Source: Pantanalinema sp. GBBB05 (GTDB lineage: Bacteria; Cyanobacteriota; Cyanobacteriia; Leptolyngbyales; Leptolyngbyaceae). From it: a stretch of DNA of 64,000 nucleotides. A program made the position numbers and the translations under genes. The stretch's first letter is position 1. Every line of letters starts with the position of its first letter. The stretch is taken from NCBI GenBank assembly GCA_016743235.1, contig VRZD01000025.1, positions 37,588 through 101,587 of the forward strand, given 5' to 3'. Shown piece by piece: positions 50,973 through 59,839 of this stretch. The notes under the pieces are model-generated. The model worked only from the letters and a program-made list of their open reading frames with translations, did no database searches and was not told where the DNA came from.

Positions 50973-52985
50973 TTAGTTCGGTTGCCACGCTGTTTGAACC
51001 GTTACCTCTTCAAATTGCACGATATCCTGACGAGGATCCGCATAGCTGACGCGTAGATCCAGGCGATCGCCAGGTGAAACGGCTCGGTTGAACCGCATGG
51101 CTAACTCTAGACCCAAATCTTCCAATAACACCAACCCCAAATTATCCTGTTCCCGTAGCCAACGCAGCATTAAGGCTTGCCAAACTTCAGTTGGGTTCCG
51201 ACGTAGATATTCCAAGCCCCAATAGCGGTTGGTTTGGCGCTCTACCAGGGTGGCTTCCTGAATCGTCGTACTCACTCCCATCGTCAGTTCTTGCATTTCC
51301 TCGGCAGAGAACGGCAAGGGTGAACCCCGGAGATGAGCTTTAATTTGGAAGTGAGCCAGTAAATCGCTATATCGTCGAATGGGTGATGTCACTTGAGTAT
51401 AGGTATCCAACCCCAAGCTGGCATGACGGGCAGGAGTAATACTGAGCTCACTGCGAGGCATACAGCGACGAATGGCACAGGAACGCACTGGTCCTGCGGG
51501 CAAAATCAGCAGTTCTTCTTCCGGCGGCAGTTCTGGCTGCGGCTGGTTTCGGAACGGAATTGGTAAATTATGAGCTTGACTATATCGAGCGGCAACTTCC
51601 CCCGCCAGAATCATCATTTCAGCCACTAGCGTCCGGGCTCGGGAATCCTGAAGCACCTGAATCACAATCTCGTCGTCATAGACTTTGATCGAGGATTCCG
51701 GCATGTTAATGCTGATGGCTCCTTGAGTCTGCCGCCAGACTTGTCGCCGCTTTGCCCACTGCGCGATCGCTTCTAGTTCTGATTCTGCCTGTACCCCTAA
51801 CTCCAACATCTCATCGACATCTTCGTAGGTGAGGCGATAGGTCGCTTTAATCTGACTCGTATGAATGCGGTAGTCTGCAATTGCCCCGACCTCATCCAAC
51901 ACCACCCCAAAGCTGAGGGCACAGCACACTTTACCCTGCACCAAACTCATGGGTCCTGTTGCCAGTTCCGAAGGGAACATAGGGATCATGCCCGTAGGTA
52001 GGTATACCGTGGTGCTCCGACGACGAGCTTCTAAGTCCAAGTCATCACCAGGGAGTAGCCAACGGGTGGGATCAGCAATGTGGATCCATAAACGTTGTGT
52101 CCCATCCGGCAATTCTTCCAGGCTTAAGCCATCATCGATTTCGCGAGTACTCTCATCATCGATCGTATAGACCTTGAGATGAGTCAGGTCTGTACGATCG
52201 GGATGCAAGTCTAGAGGTGGAGAGGTTAAGCGATGTTGCGCCACTTGCAATACCGTAGAGGAGAACTGAACCGGAATCTGACTGCGGCGCAGAAACAGAT
52301 TTTCATGGAGGCTCCATAGCCCCAAGTCTACCAGCAATTGAAAAGCTCCCTGGGGCGTTTCGGGTCGCTTTAGATACGCCAGAGTTTCCAGGGCTGGAGT
52401 GCGGTGGGTGGCTTCCTCTCCTAGCGTAGCAAATCGCTCTAAGGCATCAAGCCGAGGTCGATCGCTCAGTTGCCATTCGTTCGGTTGCTGAGCAAGGGCA
52501 TGTTGAACCCGTTCCAGAAATCCTTGCCATTCCTGCTGCCGTTGAGCCTCCATCGCTTGCTGGTGTTTCAGCTCAGCAATTTGGGCTTTCGGGCGGGGTT
52601 CATACCGTTCGCCTTTCTGTTTAAAGTAAAGCTTGTCCTCCGACAGCAACCAATACGCGGCGTAGGATAACGCTGGACTTTGATCCGAAAACAGCAACAT
52701 TGCCATAGTTACTGGATCCGCCGTCTCGTTGTCTTCGACTAAAAGTTCCCAGGCAACTTCTAGGCTAGACGGATCAAGGTAAGGTTGGACTTGATTCAGA
52801 AAGGCGGAAATCTCAGAAGGCTTATAGCTTCCTGAGATCTCATAGGTAATTTGTCGGGGGTGGAGGGTGTGCGACTGCCCACGTTCATCAACAACGATCC
52901 AGTGCTTTTTGCCCTCTGGACGCTCAACCACCCCAAGGCGACGATCGCTATTTACTCGAAATTCAACAAGAGTGCCCTTCTCCAT
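50973..52985 (-). CDS. RNB-domain exoribonuclease (RNase R/II-like)
   Basis: The 670-residue protein degrades RNA 3' to 5'. The N-terminal 60 residues form a small beta domain (KGTLVEFRVNSDRRLGVVERPEGKK). The RNB catalytic core has the acidic cluster VYTIDDESTREIDDGLSLEEL and ADPTRWLLPGDDLDLEARRR, and continues to TSPIRRYSDLLAHFQIKAHLRG, the conserved RNB end motif; a short S1-like C-terminus follows. It is shorter than E. coli RNase R, a typical cyanobacterial form. I chose ATG at 52985, since the TTG at 53018 would add eleven unconserved residues. It follows rpsR by 61 bases, in the usual cyanobacterial order rpmG-rpsR-rnr. Confidence 0.92.
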   Translation of the reverse strand: MEKGTLVEFRVNSDRRLGVVERPEGKKHWIVVDERGQSHTLHPRQITYEISGSYKPSEISAFLNQVQPYLDPSSLEVAWELLVEDNETADPVTMAMLLFSDQSPALSYAAYWLLSEDKLYFKQKGERYEPRPKAQIAELKHQQAMEAQRQQEWQGFLERVQHALAQQPNEWQLSDRPRLDALERFATLGEEATHRTPALETLAYLKRPETPQGAFQLLVDLGLWSLHENLFLRRSQIPVQFSSTVLQVAQHRLTSPPLDLHPDRTDLTHLKVYTIDDESTREIDDGLSLEELPDGTQRLWIHIADPTRWLLPGDDLDLEARRRSTTVYLPTGMIPMFPSELATGPMSLVQGKVCCALSFGVVLDEVGAIADYRIHTSQIKATYRLTYEDVDEMLELGVQAESELEAIAQWAKRRQVWRQTQGAISINMPESSIKVYDDEIVIQVLQDSRARTLVAEMMILAGEVAARYSQAHNLPIPFRNQPQPELPPEEELLILPAGPVRSCAIRRCMPRSELSITPARHASLGLDTYTQVTSPIRRYSDLLAHFQIKAHLRGSPLPFSAEEMQELTMGVSTTIQEATLVERQTNRYWGLEYLRRNPTEVWQALMLRWLREQDNLGLVLLEDLGLELAMRFNRAVSPGDRLDLRVSYADPRQDIVQFEEVTVQTAWQPN

Positions 52986-53046
52986 GGAGGTGCTGCGGGT
53001 TAAGGGATAAAACGGCAATCAGGATCGACCGAACACGTCCCCTCCC

Positions 53047-53262
53047 TTAACCTTCCTTATTGATAAATGGTAGGAGGGCAAGAACGCGAGCCCGCTTAAT
53101 CGCTTCAGTTAGATCACGCTGTTGCTTAGCGGTTAGTCCAGTAATCCGGCGAGGCAGAATTTTACCACGCTCAGTGATGAACTTCCGCAGTAAATCAACA
53201 TCTTTGTAATCAATGGGATCTTCCGGTTTGATCGGGGAAACGCGACGGCGAAGGTAGGTCAT
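53047..53262 (-). CDS. rpsR: 30S ribosomal protein S18
   Basis: The 71-residue protein binds 16S rRNA next to S6 on the platform of the small subunit. The family signature is clear: SPIKPEDPIDYKDVDLLRKFI, then ITERGKILPRRITGLTAKQQ and the C-terminal RDLTEAIKRARVLALLPF. Length is normal. It starts with ATG at 53262, lies 120 bases after rpmG and 61 bases before the RNase gene on the same strand, the usual arrangement in cyanobacteria. Confidence 0.98.
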   Translation of the reverse strand: MTYLRRRVSPIKPEDPIDYKDVDLLRKFITERGKILPRRITGLTAKQQRDLTEAIKRARVLALLPFINKEG

Positions 53263-53382
53263 GGTTAGTAATTTAGTAGCCGGTAATGAGTAATCAGAAG
53301 TTCAGGGGTTCTAGAAATATGACGATCGACCACAAAGTAGGATGGATTAGCTCCAACTCACTTGTCGCAGCGGTCAGTTGTC

Positions 53383-53577
53383 TTATTTAATTTCTTTGTG
53401 AACCGTGTGCTTATTGCAATGAGGACAGAACTTTTTCAGTTCCAAACGAGCCGTAGTATTACGGCGGTTTTTGGTGGTGGTGTAACGGGAAACCCCAGCC
53501 GATCGCTTATCCGGATTGGTGCGACACTCGGTACATTCTAGGGTGATAACTAGGCGGACATCTTTACTCTTTGCCAT
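53383..53577 (-). CDS. rpmG: 50S ribosomal protein L33
   Basis: The 64-residue protein sits near the E site of the large subunit. It carries the zinc-ribbon form: VITLECTECRTNPD and FCPHCNKHTVHKE give four cysteines in two CxxC pairs, so it is the zinc-binding type of L33 and not the cysteine-free type used under zinc limitation. The YTTTKNRRNTTARLELKKF signature is intact. It is the first gene of the rpmG-rpsR-RNase unit, read leftward, with an ATG at 53577. Confidence 0.98.
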   Translation of the reverse strand: MAKSKDVRLVITLECTECRTNPDKRSAGVSRYTTTKNRRNTTARLELKKFCPHCNKHTVHKEIK

Positions 53578-53623
53578 ACTCCGACTCGTTCAACGGTGGG
53601 ACAGAATTCGACACAAACATCCA

Positions 53624-54154
53624 TTATTTCATACGACGACCAGCTTGGGCAAATAACCGTCTTAACTTGATATCTAAGGAGTAGCCCCGGCGGGTCTGAA
53701 TTACGATCGTCTGAGCGATGCGATCGTGAAAGGCTTGGCGATACTCATCATCAGTAAACGCGAGTCCACAGTCCACGAATAATGGAATTGGCAGAACTAG
53801 TAATAGCCCATTAGTTGGACTCAGGCTGAGCAGTCCAATCCATGCCAATAAAGCTCCCAAGCCTGTGATAGCCTCACGCTTAGTCAACTCTAGCAATCCA
53901 GGAACGGCACGATACTTGGGATCAATTACCTTCATATCCAATGCCCACCGTCCCAAACTTTGCCCTCGATTCTGGGCGACTACAATGACTCGCAGCGTTA
54001 GCCAAAACACGATAAACATCACTATATCGGCTTGCCGACCAAACAGCAGGCTAAGTAACCCAACAGTCAACATATCGATCGCAAAAGCCGCGATCCGGCG
54101 GGGCATTGGCACTTTGGGAAAGCGTCGGATTAGAACTAGCTCACCGTCATACAT
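53624..54154 (-). CDS. RDD-family membrane protein
   Basis: The 176-residue protein has about four membrane helices (residues 24-45, 50-65, 93-125 and a weaker one) and the RDD pattern: the first helix begins with MPRRIAAFAIDML (R-x-x-A-x-x-I-D), and GQSLGRWALDMKVID is the conserved loop. RDD proteins are proposed transporters or partners of other membrane proteins; substrates are mostly unknown. The start is ATG at 54154, 46 bases upstream of the L33 gene on the same strand but not obviously in one unit with it. It is divergent from the small exported protein gene. Confidence 0.88.
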   Translation of the reverse strand: MYDGELVLIRRFPKVPMPRRIAAFAIDMLTVGLLSLLFGRQADIVMFIVFWLTLRVIVVAQNRGQSLGRWALDMKVIDPKYRAVPGLLELTKREAITGLGALLAWIGLLSLSPTNGLLLVLPIPLFVDCGLAFTDDEYRQAFHDRIAQTIVIQTRRGYSLDIKLRRLFAQAGRRMK

Positions 54155-54274
54155 GAGGTTACAAGAAGATTACGGCATGTAGCATTCCTATCTCCATAGT
54201 ATGGGATATCCCCGATAGCACGTGCGGTTTCTAGAATAGGGATACAGCAACAGCCTTGTTTCTAGGGGGATTTT

Positions 54275-54613
54275 ATGTTGAGAAAGTCCTGGATCATTAG
54301 TATTTTTGCGATTGCCTTACTCTTAATCCTGCCAGGACAAGTTACCGCTCAAATTCCCTATAATTTGCAATCGGATATTTATGGATTACGGGCAGAAGTG
54401 AACCAGTTACGGGCACAGGTAGCACAATTGCTTGCCCGGCAAGGAGCAGGGGGAATAACGACTCGCCAACCTGCACCAACTACTAGAGCTCGATCGCCGG
54501 AACTCACGGACCAGCAAATGCTCGATCGCTTAGCAACGTTGGCGATCGAGGCAAAGGATCGGTTAAATGATTTAGAAAGCCGGATGGCAGCGTTGGAAAA
54601 TCGGCTCAAGTAA
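54275..54613 (+). CDS. Small exported coiled-coil protein
   Basis: The 112-residue precursor has a signal peptide (LRKSWIISIFAIALLLILP, cleaved after VTAQ near residue 26), a coiled coil (about 28-55, LRAEVNQLRAQVAQLLARQ), a Gly/Thr/Pro linker and a second helix (about 75-112, AIEAKDRLNDLESRMAALE). It is likely periplasmic and oligomeric through coiled coils. I do not recognise a named family. It starts with ATG at 54275, with a GGGGG stretch a few bases upstream as a possible ribosome binding site, and is convergent with the MlaE-like permease gene. Confidence 0.7.
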   Translation: MLRKSWIISIFAIALLLILPGQVTAQIPYNLQSDIYGLRAEVNQLRAQVAQLLARQGAGGITTRQPAPTTRARSPELTDQQMLDRLATLAIEAKDRLNDLESRMAALENRLK

Positions 54614-54641
54614 GTAGCCAGTAGAACAAATATTACTCTGA

Positions 54642-55427
54642 TTAGAGAGAAACCTTGCCTAAGCCCTGAAACATGAGCCAGGAGAGAAAGAAATTGGAGA
54701 TAAAGATTGCCAATAATGAGGTGACAACGGCCGTTGTCGTGGATTGACCCACGCCTTTAGCCCCTCCAGTAGTCGTTAACCCCCAACTACAGCCAATAAT
54801 GGCAATTAGAGCGCCAAATACAAAGCCTTTGATCGGTGACGTACAGAGATCCCATACGGACAGAAAATTGCGGGCAGAGTTTAGAAACACCGTTGGAGAA
54901 ATGCCATAGGGTTCAGCCATCACCATCCCGCCCACCATACCAATCAAAAACGAGAAGACTGTGAGGACGGGCAGCATTAAGCAGCACGCCACCACTCGGG
55001 GAATGACCAGGTAATCGATCGGATCTGTTTTCAGAACATACAGTGCATCAATTTGTTCGGTCACTCGCATCGTGCCAATTTCAGCGGCAAACGCGGATCC
55101 AACCCGTCCGGCTAGAACAACAGCGGATAAAATTGGGGCCAATTCTCGTCCCAGCGCGATCGCCAAAACTCCACCCACGGTGCTTCCCGCCCCCAAACTC
55201 ACGAACTCTCGCGTGACCTCGATCGAGAACACCATGCCAATAACTGCTGCAACGAGCAGGGTAATAAAGAGAGACTCTGGTCCCACAACTGCCATTTGTT
55301 CCAGGGTATTGCGGCGATGAATTTTACCTGCCAGTAAGTGAACTAAAACTTGCCCACCGAGTAGGATGGCTGCAAATAGGCGCTGGCTCCACAAGCCAAA
55401 TTTAGAGTTGGTTGATGCGTCACTCAC
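54642..55427 (-). CDS. MlaE-family lipid ABC transporter permease
   Basis: The 261-residue integral membrane protein matches the MlaE/DUF140 permease family, with about five or six helices and the conserved ALGRELAPILSAVVLAGRVGSAFAAEIGTM and TEQIDALYVLKTDPIDYLVIPR stretches. MlaE permeases work with an ATPase (MlaF) and an MCE-domain protein to move lipids across the envelope; neither partner is visible nearby. In plants the related TGD1 moves lipid into plastids, so a thylakoid-lipid role is plausible. The start is GTG at 55427, facing the REC-PAS-GAF kinase gene across 401 bases. Confidence 0.93.
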   Translation of the reverse strand: MSDASTNSKFGLWSQRLFAAILLGGQVLVHLLAGKIHRRNTLEQMAVVGPESLFITLLVAAVIGMVFSIEVTREFVSLGAGSTVGGVLAIALGRELAPILSAVVLAGRVGSAFAAEIGTMRVTEQIDALYVLKTDPIDYLVIPRVVACCLMLPVLTVFSFLIGMVGGMVMAEPYGISPTVFLNSARNFLSVWDLCTSPIKGFVFGALIAIIGCSWGLTTTGGAKGVGQSTTTAVVTSLLAIFISNFFLSWLMFQGLGKVSL

Positions 55428-55828
55428 TATAGAAATACTCGGATAACTACTGAGATAGCAATGAGTAGAATACTGAGACCGTAATAGAACACTTAGTTAG
55501 AATAACGGATTCCCAAACTTCTGGTAGAAATGGCAGATTGAAAAAGATTCCCTGAGCGTTCAATTAAGGTCAGCGACGATCGACAATTTCGATTCAGCCG
55601 ACTTCAGCAGATTTACTCTAAAGCCGTGTTTGTTTCCTGCTACAACTAACCGTAAAGTGACGGTGACTACTGCGATCGATATCTGGGCAACCACTTATTT
55701 TCTATACAGCTAGAATTTCCTGTCAATATAATTCCGGAATTCTGCTAGCTATTTTTGTTCATTCTCTTAATTAGAAGATTTTTTTCTCAGTTGCCACAGT
55801 AACCAGTGCAAATTGATTTTATTGATCT
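55428..55828. other. Divergent intergenic region
   Basis: There are no supported genes in these 401 bases. The right half is AT-rich with an AATTCCGGAATT palindrome near 55731-55742 and a TTAATTAGAAG stretch near 55768. It must hold the promoters for the kinase gene (rightward) and the MlaE gene (leftward). Confidence 0.4.
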
Positions 55829-58800
55829 ATGGCAAGAGTGTTAGTCGTTGAAGATGAACTGGTTGCTGCCTTAAGCATTCAAGAGTTTCTAGAAGGAACC
55901 GACTATACTGTTGTCGCAAGTGTTACCTCTGGTTTAGCCGCAATTCTAGAAACAGAGAAAAATAAACCAGATCTTGTGTTGATGGATATTCACCTTGACG
56001 GTGAAATGGACGGTATTACCGCTGCGGCTAAAATTCGGGAGCAATGGGATACACCCATCATTTACTTAACGGCTAGTACTGCTAGCCAAGTAATTCAACG
56101 GGCGATCGCGACAGAACCGTTTGGCTATTTAATCAAACCTTTTGATCGCATCCAACTGCATACCACCATCCAAATTGCTCTGCGCCGCTATTGGCTAGAA
56201 AAGCAACTGAAGCAGACAGAACAATGGTTAGCAACAACGTTAACAAGTGTTGCCGATGGCATGATCGCTACAGATACAAATGGCTGTATTACCTTTATGA
56301 ATCCGGCAGCTGAAATGCTGACGGGGTGGCAGCAAGCTGAAGCCTTGGGAGAATCTGCTGATCACGTTTTGAACATTGTTCACCCACAAACCCAAATAGT
56401 TCCTGAGAATCCAGTATTAAAGGCAATTCGTGAAGGCATCAATATTAGCCTGCCGGAGTATTATCTCTTGCGCACCAAAGATGGATTGGAACGGGCGATC
56501 GGAGACACAGCTGCACCGATTCGCAATGCGCAGGGAGTGATTACGGGTGGAGTAATCGTCTTTCAAGATGTGACGGAACGGATCCAAGCGGAAGCGGCCC
56601 TACGACATCAAGTGGAGCAAGAACGATTGATTGGACAAATTGCCCAACGGATTCGTCAGTCCCTTGATTTACCGGAAATTCTCAATACTACAGTGGCAGA
56701 AATCCAGCAACTGCTGAACACCGATCGCGTGATTATCTACCAATTTGCGTCGGACTGGAGTGGGACCGTCATTGTCGAATCTGTCGCTTCAGGATGGCGA
56801 TCGATGCTCGGTGAGACCCTATATGATCCTTGCTTGGCACAGCCAGATTCAGTGCACTCCTATACTGTTGGCAAGGTCAGTAAGATCCAGGATATCTATA
56901 CCGATAATCTATCCGACTGTTATATCGAGCTACTTGGTAGGTTTCAGGTTAGAGCTAATTTAGTCATTCCCGTGTTGCAAGATGAGCAACTATGGGGTCT
57001 GTTAGTGGCTCAACATTGTGCCGCTCCTCGGCAGTGGCAACCCTGGGAAGTCCATTTGCTCACTCAACTGTCTAATCACCTGTCGATCGCGCTGCAACAA
57101 AGCCATCTCTATCAGCAAATGCAGCATCAGGTAGAGCGGGAGCGGGCATTAAATCGAGTGATTCAGGCGATCCGAAATTCCTTAGATTTACAAACTGTAT
57201 TTTCGACGGCAGTGGCAGAAGTCGGCAATTTATTGCAACTAGACCAGGTGACGATTGTGCAATATTTACCGCAACATCAGGTATGGCGGAATGTTGCCAG
57301 CTATTGCCGTCCGCCCCGTCTTACCCCTCAAACCGAGCTGGAAATTCCTGATCAAGGTAATCTTTTTGCAGCTCGCTTGAAGCAATTTGAAGTGGTGCGA
57401 GTGGATGACTATAGCACTCACACGGATACCAATGATGCAGTAGCAACCTCAACCTATCCAGGAGCATGGCTATTAGTACCATTACAGGTCGGAAATTTGC
57501 TCTGGGGCAGTTTGGGCCTCAACCATTGCCATCAACCCTGGATTTGGCAGGATTCAGAAGTGGAGCTGGCTAGTGCAGTGGCAAACCAGTTAGCGATCGC
57601 AATTCAGCAGTCGCAACTTTATCAACAGGTACAACAGTTTAATGCTGATTTAGAGGAGCAAGTTCAGGAGCGCACCACTCAACTCCAGCAGGCATTCCAC
57701 TTTGAAGCAACTTTAAAGCGGATGACCGATCGAGTCCGTGACAGTTTAGATGAGCATCAAATTCTACTCACAGCGGTGCAAGAATTAGGGCTAGCGATCG
57801 GGGTCACGACCTGTAATGCGGCTTTATATAACCTAGAGCAGCAGACCTCAACCGTCTGTTATGAATACAGTCGTTTACCTCAACTGTTTCAGCCCTATAC
57901 AGTGGCAATGACCCACTTCCCAGAAGGCTATCAGCAACTTTGCCAGGGACAACATTTTCAGTTTTGTCCAACATCCCACCGCCTACCCGAAGGGCAAGTA
58001 GCCATCCTCTCGTGTCCCATGTTTGATGACCAGGGCGTATTAGGCGATTTATGGCTGATTCATTATGCCAATTTCGCTTTCAGTGAGGCGGATATTCGTT
58101 TAGTGCAACAAGTGGCAAACCAATGTGCGATCGCATTACGCCAATCGCGCCTGTATCAAACCGCTCAAGCACAGGTCATAGAGCTGGAACGATTAAATCG
58201 GCTCAAGGATGATTTTCTCAGTACCGTGTCCCATGAACTGAGGACACCGATGGCCAATATCAAGCTGGCAACTCAACTGTTGGATATGGCGCTGCGGCGA
58301 TTAGGCATTTTAGAGAATACCAATGATTCGACAAGCCGCTATATGCAGATTTTACAAGAGGAATGTCAACGGGAGATTAGTTTAATTGACAATCTGTTGG
58401 ATCTATCCCAGCTAGAACAGGAACCTGAGAATTTAGAACTGACCAGTGTTGATTTAGGAGTCTGGTTACCAGCCACGATCGCACCGTTTATTGAACGGGC
58501 GGCCAATCAGTCCCAACAGCTGAGCCTCCAGATGCCCCTTGATCCGCCACGGCTGATGACTCACCCAGCGAGCTTAGAGCGGATCCTGACAGAACTATTA
58601 ACCAATGCCTGTAAATATACGCCTGTTCAGGGATTAATTACGGTCTTTGTTCAAGTCACCTCTGCGTACATCCAGATAGGAGTGAGTAATTCTGGCAGCG
58701 AAATTCTCGCTAGCGAGCTGCCCTATATCTTCGATAAGTTTTACCGTGTCCCTAGCTCCGATCCCTGGAAATATGATGGTACAGGTCTAGGATTAGCACT

Positions 58801-58894
58801 TGTGAAGCAGCGAGTGACGCAGTTAGGAGCCACAATTCAGGTGACCAGCCATCAAGGAATGACAACCTTTACCATGCAATTTCCGCTTCAATAA
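55829..58894 (+). CDS. REC-PAS-GAF-GAF-GAF histidine kinase with a cyanobacteriochrome-like GAF
   Basis: The 1021-residue kinase begins with a receiver (about 2-118; acceptor D in VLMDIHLDG, K in YLIKPFD). Then come PAS (about 130-250), GAF 1 (about 275-425), GAF 2 (440-600), a coiled coil, GAF 3 (640-790), HisKA with H802 in FLSTVSHELRTPMANIKLA, and HATPase_c (about 905-1020, LLTNACKYTPVQG, GTGLGLALVKQRV). GAF 1 has the phytochrome-like cues FASDWSGTVIVESVASGW, a DPCL motif with C335, C364-Y365 in LSDCYIELLGRFQVRANLV, and LWGLLVAQHCAAPRQWQ. That is the layout of DXCF-type cyanobacteriochromes except that the usual CH is CY and F is L. Receiver-first order implies this kinase is itself controlled by an upstream phosphodonor. 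Confidence 0.9.
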   Translation: MARVLVVEDELVAALSIQEFLEGTDYTVVASVTSGLAAILETEKNKPDLVLMDIHLDGEMDGITAAAKIREQWDTPIIYLTASTASQVIQRAIATEPFGYLIKPFDRIQLHTTIQIALRRYWLEKQLKQTEQWLATTLTSVADGMIATDTNGCITFMNPAAEMLTGWQQAEALGESADHVLNIVHPQTQIVPENPVLKAIREGINISLPEYYLLRTKDGLERAIGDTAAPIRNAQGVITGGVIVFQDVTERIQAEAALRHQVEQERLIGQIAQRIRQSLDLPEILNTTVAEIQQLLNTDRVIIYQFASDWSGTVIVESVASGWRSMLGETLYDPCLAQPDSVHSYTVGKVSKIQDIYTDNLSDCYIELLGRFQVRANLVIPVLQDEQLWGLLVAQHCAAPRQWQPWEVHLLTQLSNHLSIALQQSHLYQQMQHQVERERALNRVIQAIRNSLDLQTVFSTAVAEVGNLLQLDQVTIVQYLPQHQVWRNVASYCRPPRLTPQTELEIPDQGNLFAARLKQFEVVRVDDYSTHTDTNDAVATSTYPGAWLLVPLQVGNLLWGSLGLNHCHQPWIWQDSEVELASAVANQLAIAIQQSQLYQQVQQFNADLEEQVQERTTQLQQAFHFEATLKRMTDRVRDSLDEHQILLTAVQELGLAIGVTTCNAALYNLEQQTSTVCYEYSRLPQLFQPYTVAMTHFPEGYQQLCQGQHFQFCPTSHRLPEGQVAILSCPMFDDQGVLGDLWLIHYANFAFSEADIRLVQQVANQCAIALRQSRLYQTAQAQVIELERLNRLKDDFLSTVSHELRTPMANIKLATQLLDMALRRLGILENTNDSTSRYMQILQEECQREISLIDNLLDLSQLEQEPENLELTSVDLGVWLPATIAPFIERAANQSQQLSLQMPLDPPRLMTHPASLERILTELLTNACKYTPVQGLITVFVQVTSAYIQIGVSNSGSEILASELPYIFDKFYRVPSSDPWKYDGTGLGLALVKQRVTQLGATIQVTSHQGMTTFTMQFPLQ

Positions 58895-58920
58895 CAAACA
58901 TTCGCTTAAGGCATTAGACG

Positions 58921-59418
58921 CTATAACGGCTTTACCATCCATAGTGATTGGGTTTGATACCCCAGATGGTGGTAGAGACTCAAGGCAGGTTGATTGGTTT
59001 GAAATACCTGTAACCCAATCTGGCGATCGCCCCGTGCCCGTGCCCAATCTTCAGCATGCTGCATTAGCGCTGTGCCAAGTCCTTGCCGTCGATAAGCAGG
59101 TCTGACATAGAGCAGGAAGATGTGGGCATGACGCTCACCCGTCCCCTGATCGATCGCCGTCCCCAGCCACAAGCAAGCAACAGGTTGAAGTAAAGACTGC
59201 TGGATTTCCTCCTGAGGCTCAGGGGACTTATCATGTACAGACTCAACCCACCATAAGGGCGTTTCCCAGGAAAAATATTGCTCTACTGTCTTTGCCAGAT
59301 GGTTATAGCTATGACCCGGCTGGACTTCGGCATAGGAGCGCTGCATAAACTGCACTAGCAACGATCGCTGCACACCAGAACCGGAACGCAGTTGATACCC
59401 CGCTGGTAAAGCCACCAC
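58921..59418 (-). CDS. GNAT-family N-acetyltransferase
   Basis: The 165-residue protein is a GNAT acyltransferase: strand-rich VACLWLGTAIDQGTGERHAHIFLLYV, the pyrophosphate-binding RRQGLGTALMQHAEDWAR (RxxGxG/A), and the C-terminal QPALSLYHHLGYQ helix-strand motif. It uses acetyl-CoA to acetylate an amine whose identity is unknown. It starts with GTG at 59418, six bases after the stop of the small membrane protein gene on the same strand, so they form a two-gene unit. It is convergent with the REC-PAS-GAF kinase gene. Confidence 0.88.
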   Translation of the reverse strand: MVALPAGYQLRSGSGVQRSLLVQFMQRSYAEVQPGHSYNHLAKTVEQYFSWETPLWWVESVHDKSPEPQEEIQQSLLQPVACLWLGTAIDQGTGERHAHIFLLYVRPAYRRQGLGTALMQHAEDWARARGDRQIGLQVFQTNQPALSLYHHLGYQTQSLWMVKPL

Positions 59419-59424
59419 AGAATC

Positions 59425-59706
59425 CTAAAGCTGCTCAACTAAATCAAACTCATCAGCAACGCCCTTAATTAAGGTGGAAAGCGAGGGAGGTAATTTTGTC
59501 GCCGTATCCGTGGCAGAACGGTTAGGAGTCACGATCGCAATATCCAGCTTTGCCTGTGGCTGTAGAGCATGGGCGCTGGAATTTTCGATCGGTGCGGGAG
59601 CGGCCATATCCGAAGGCAGGAAAATCCGCGAACTAACTGCCAACAGTGCAACGAGAAAGACTAGAACAATGAGAAACGGTGCAATATATTGCCGGAAGAT
59701 CGCCAT
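59425..59706 (-). CDS. Small single-span membrane protein
   Basis: The 93-residue product, from ATG at 59706 (MAIFRQYIAPFLIVLVF), has one transmembrane helix (about residues 7-28), the conserved-looking SRIFLPSDMAAPAPIE after it, and a disordered Thr/Ser/Pro tail. An in-frame GTG at 59754 would add 16 unconserved residues. It begins a unit with the GNAT gene 6 bases downstream. I do not recognise a named family; the FLIVLVFLVALLAVS...LPSDM pattern looks like a conserved cyanobacterial short protein. Confidence 0.7.
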   Translation of the reverse strand: MAIFRQYIAPFLIVLVFLVALLAVSSRIFLPSDMAAPAPIENSSAHALQPQAKLDIAIVTPNRSATDTATKLPPSLSTLIKGVADEFDLVEQL

Positions 59707-59839
59707 AGGGGAATCTGTATGCAACTGGGAACCAGAATGATCCTGAGACTTCACTCAAGATTTGTGAAGCTCTCTCATCCTATGCTACTACTTTGCTCCC
59801 CACTTGCAGGAGGAATTCCTCCATCTCAGCCCTGATCGT

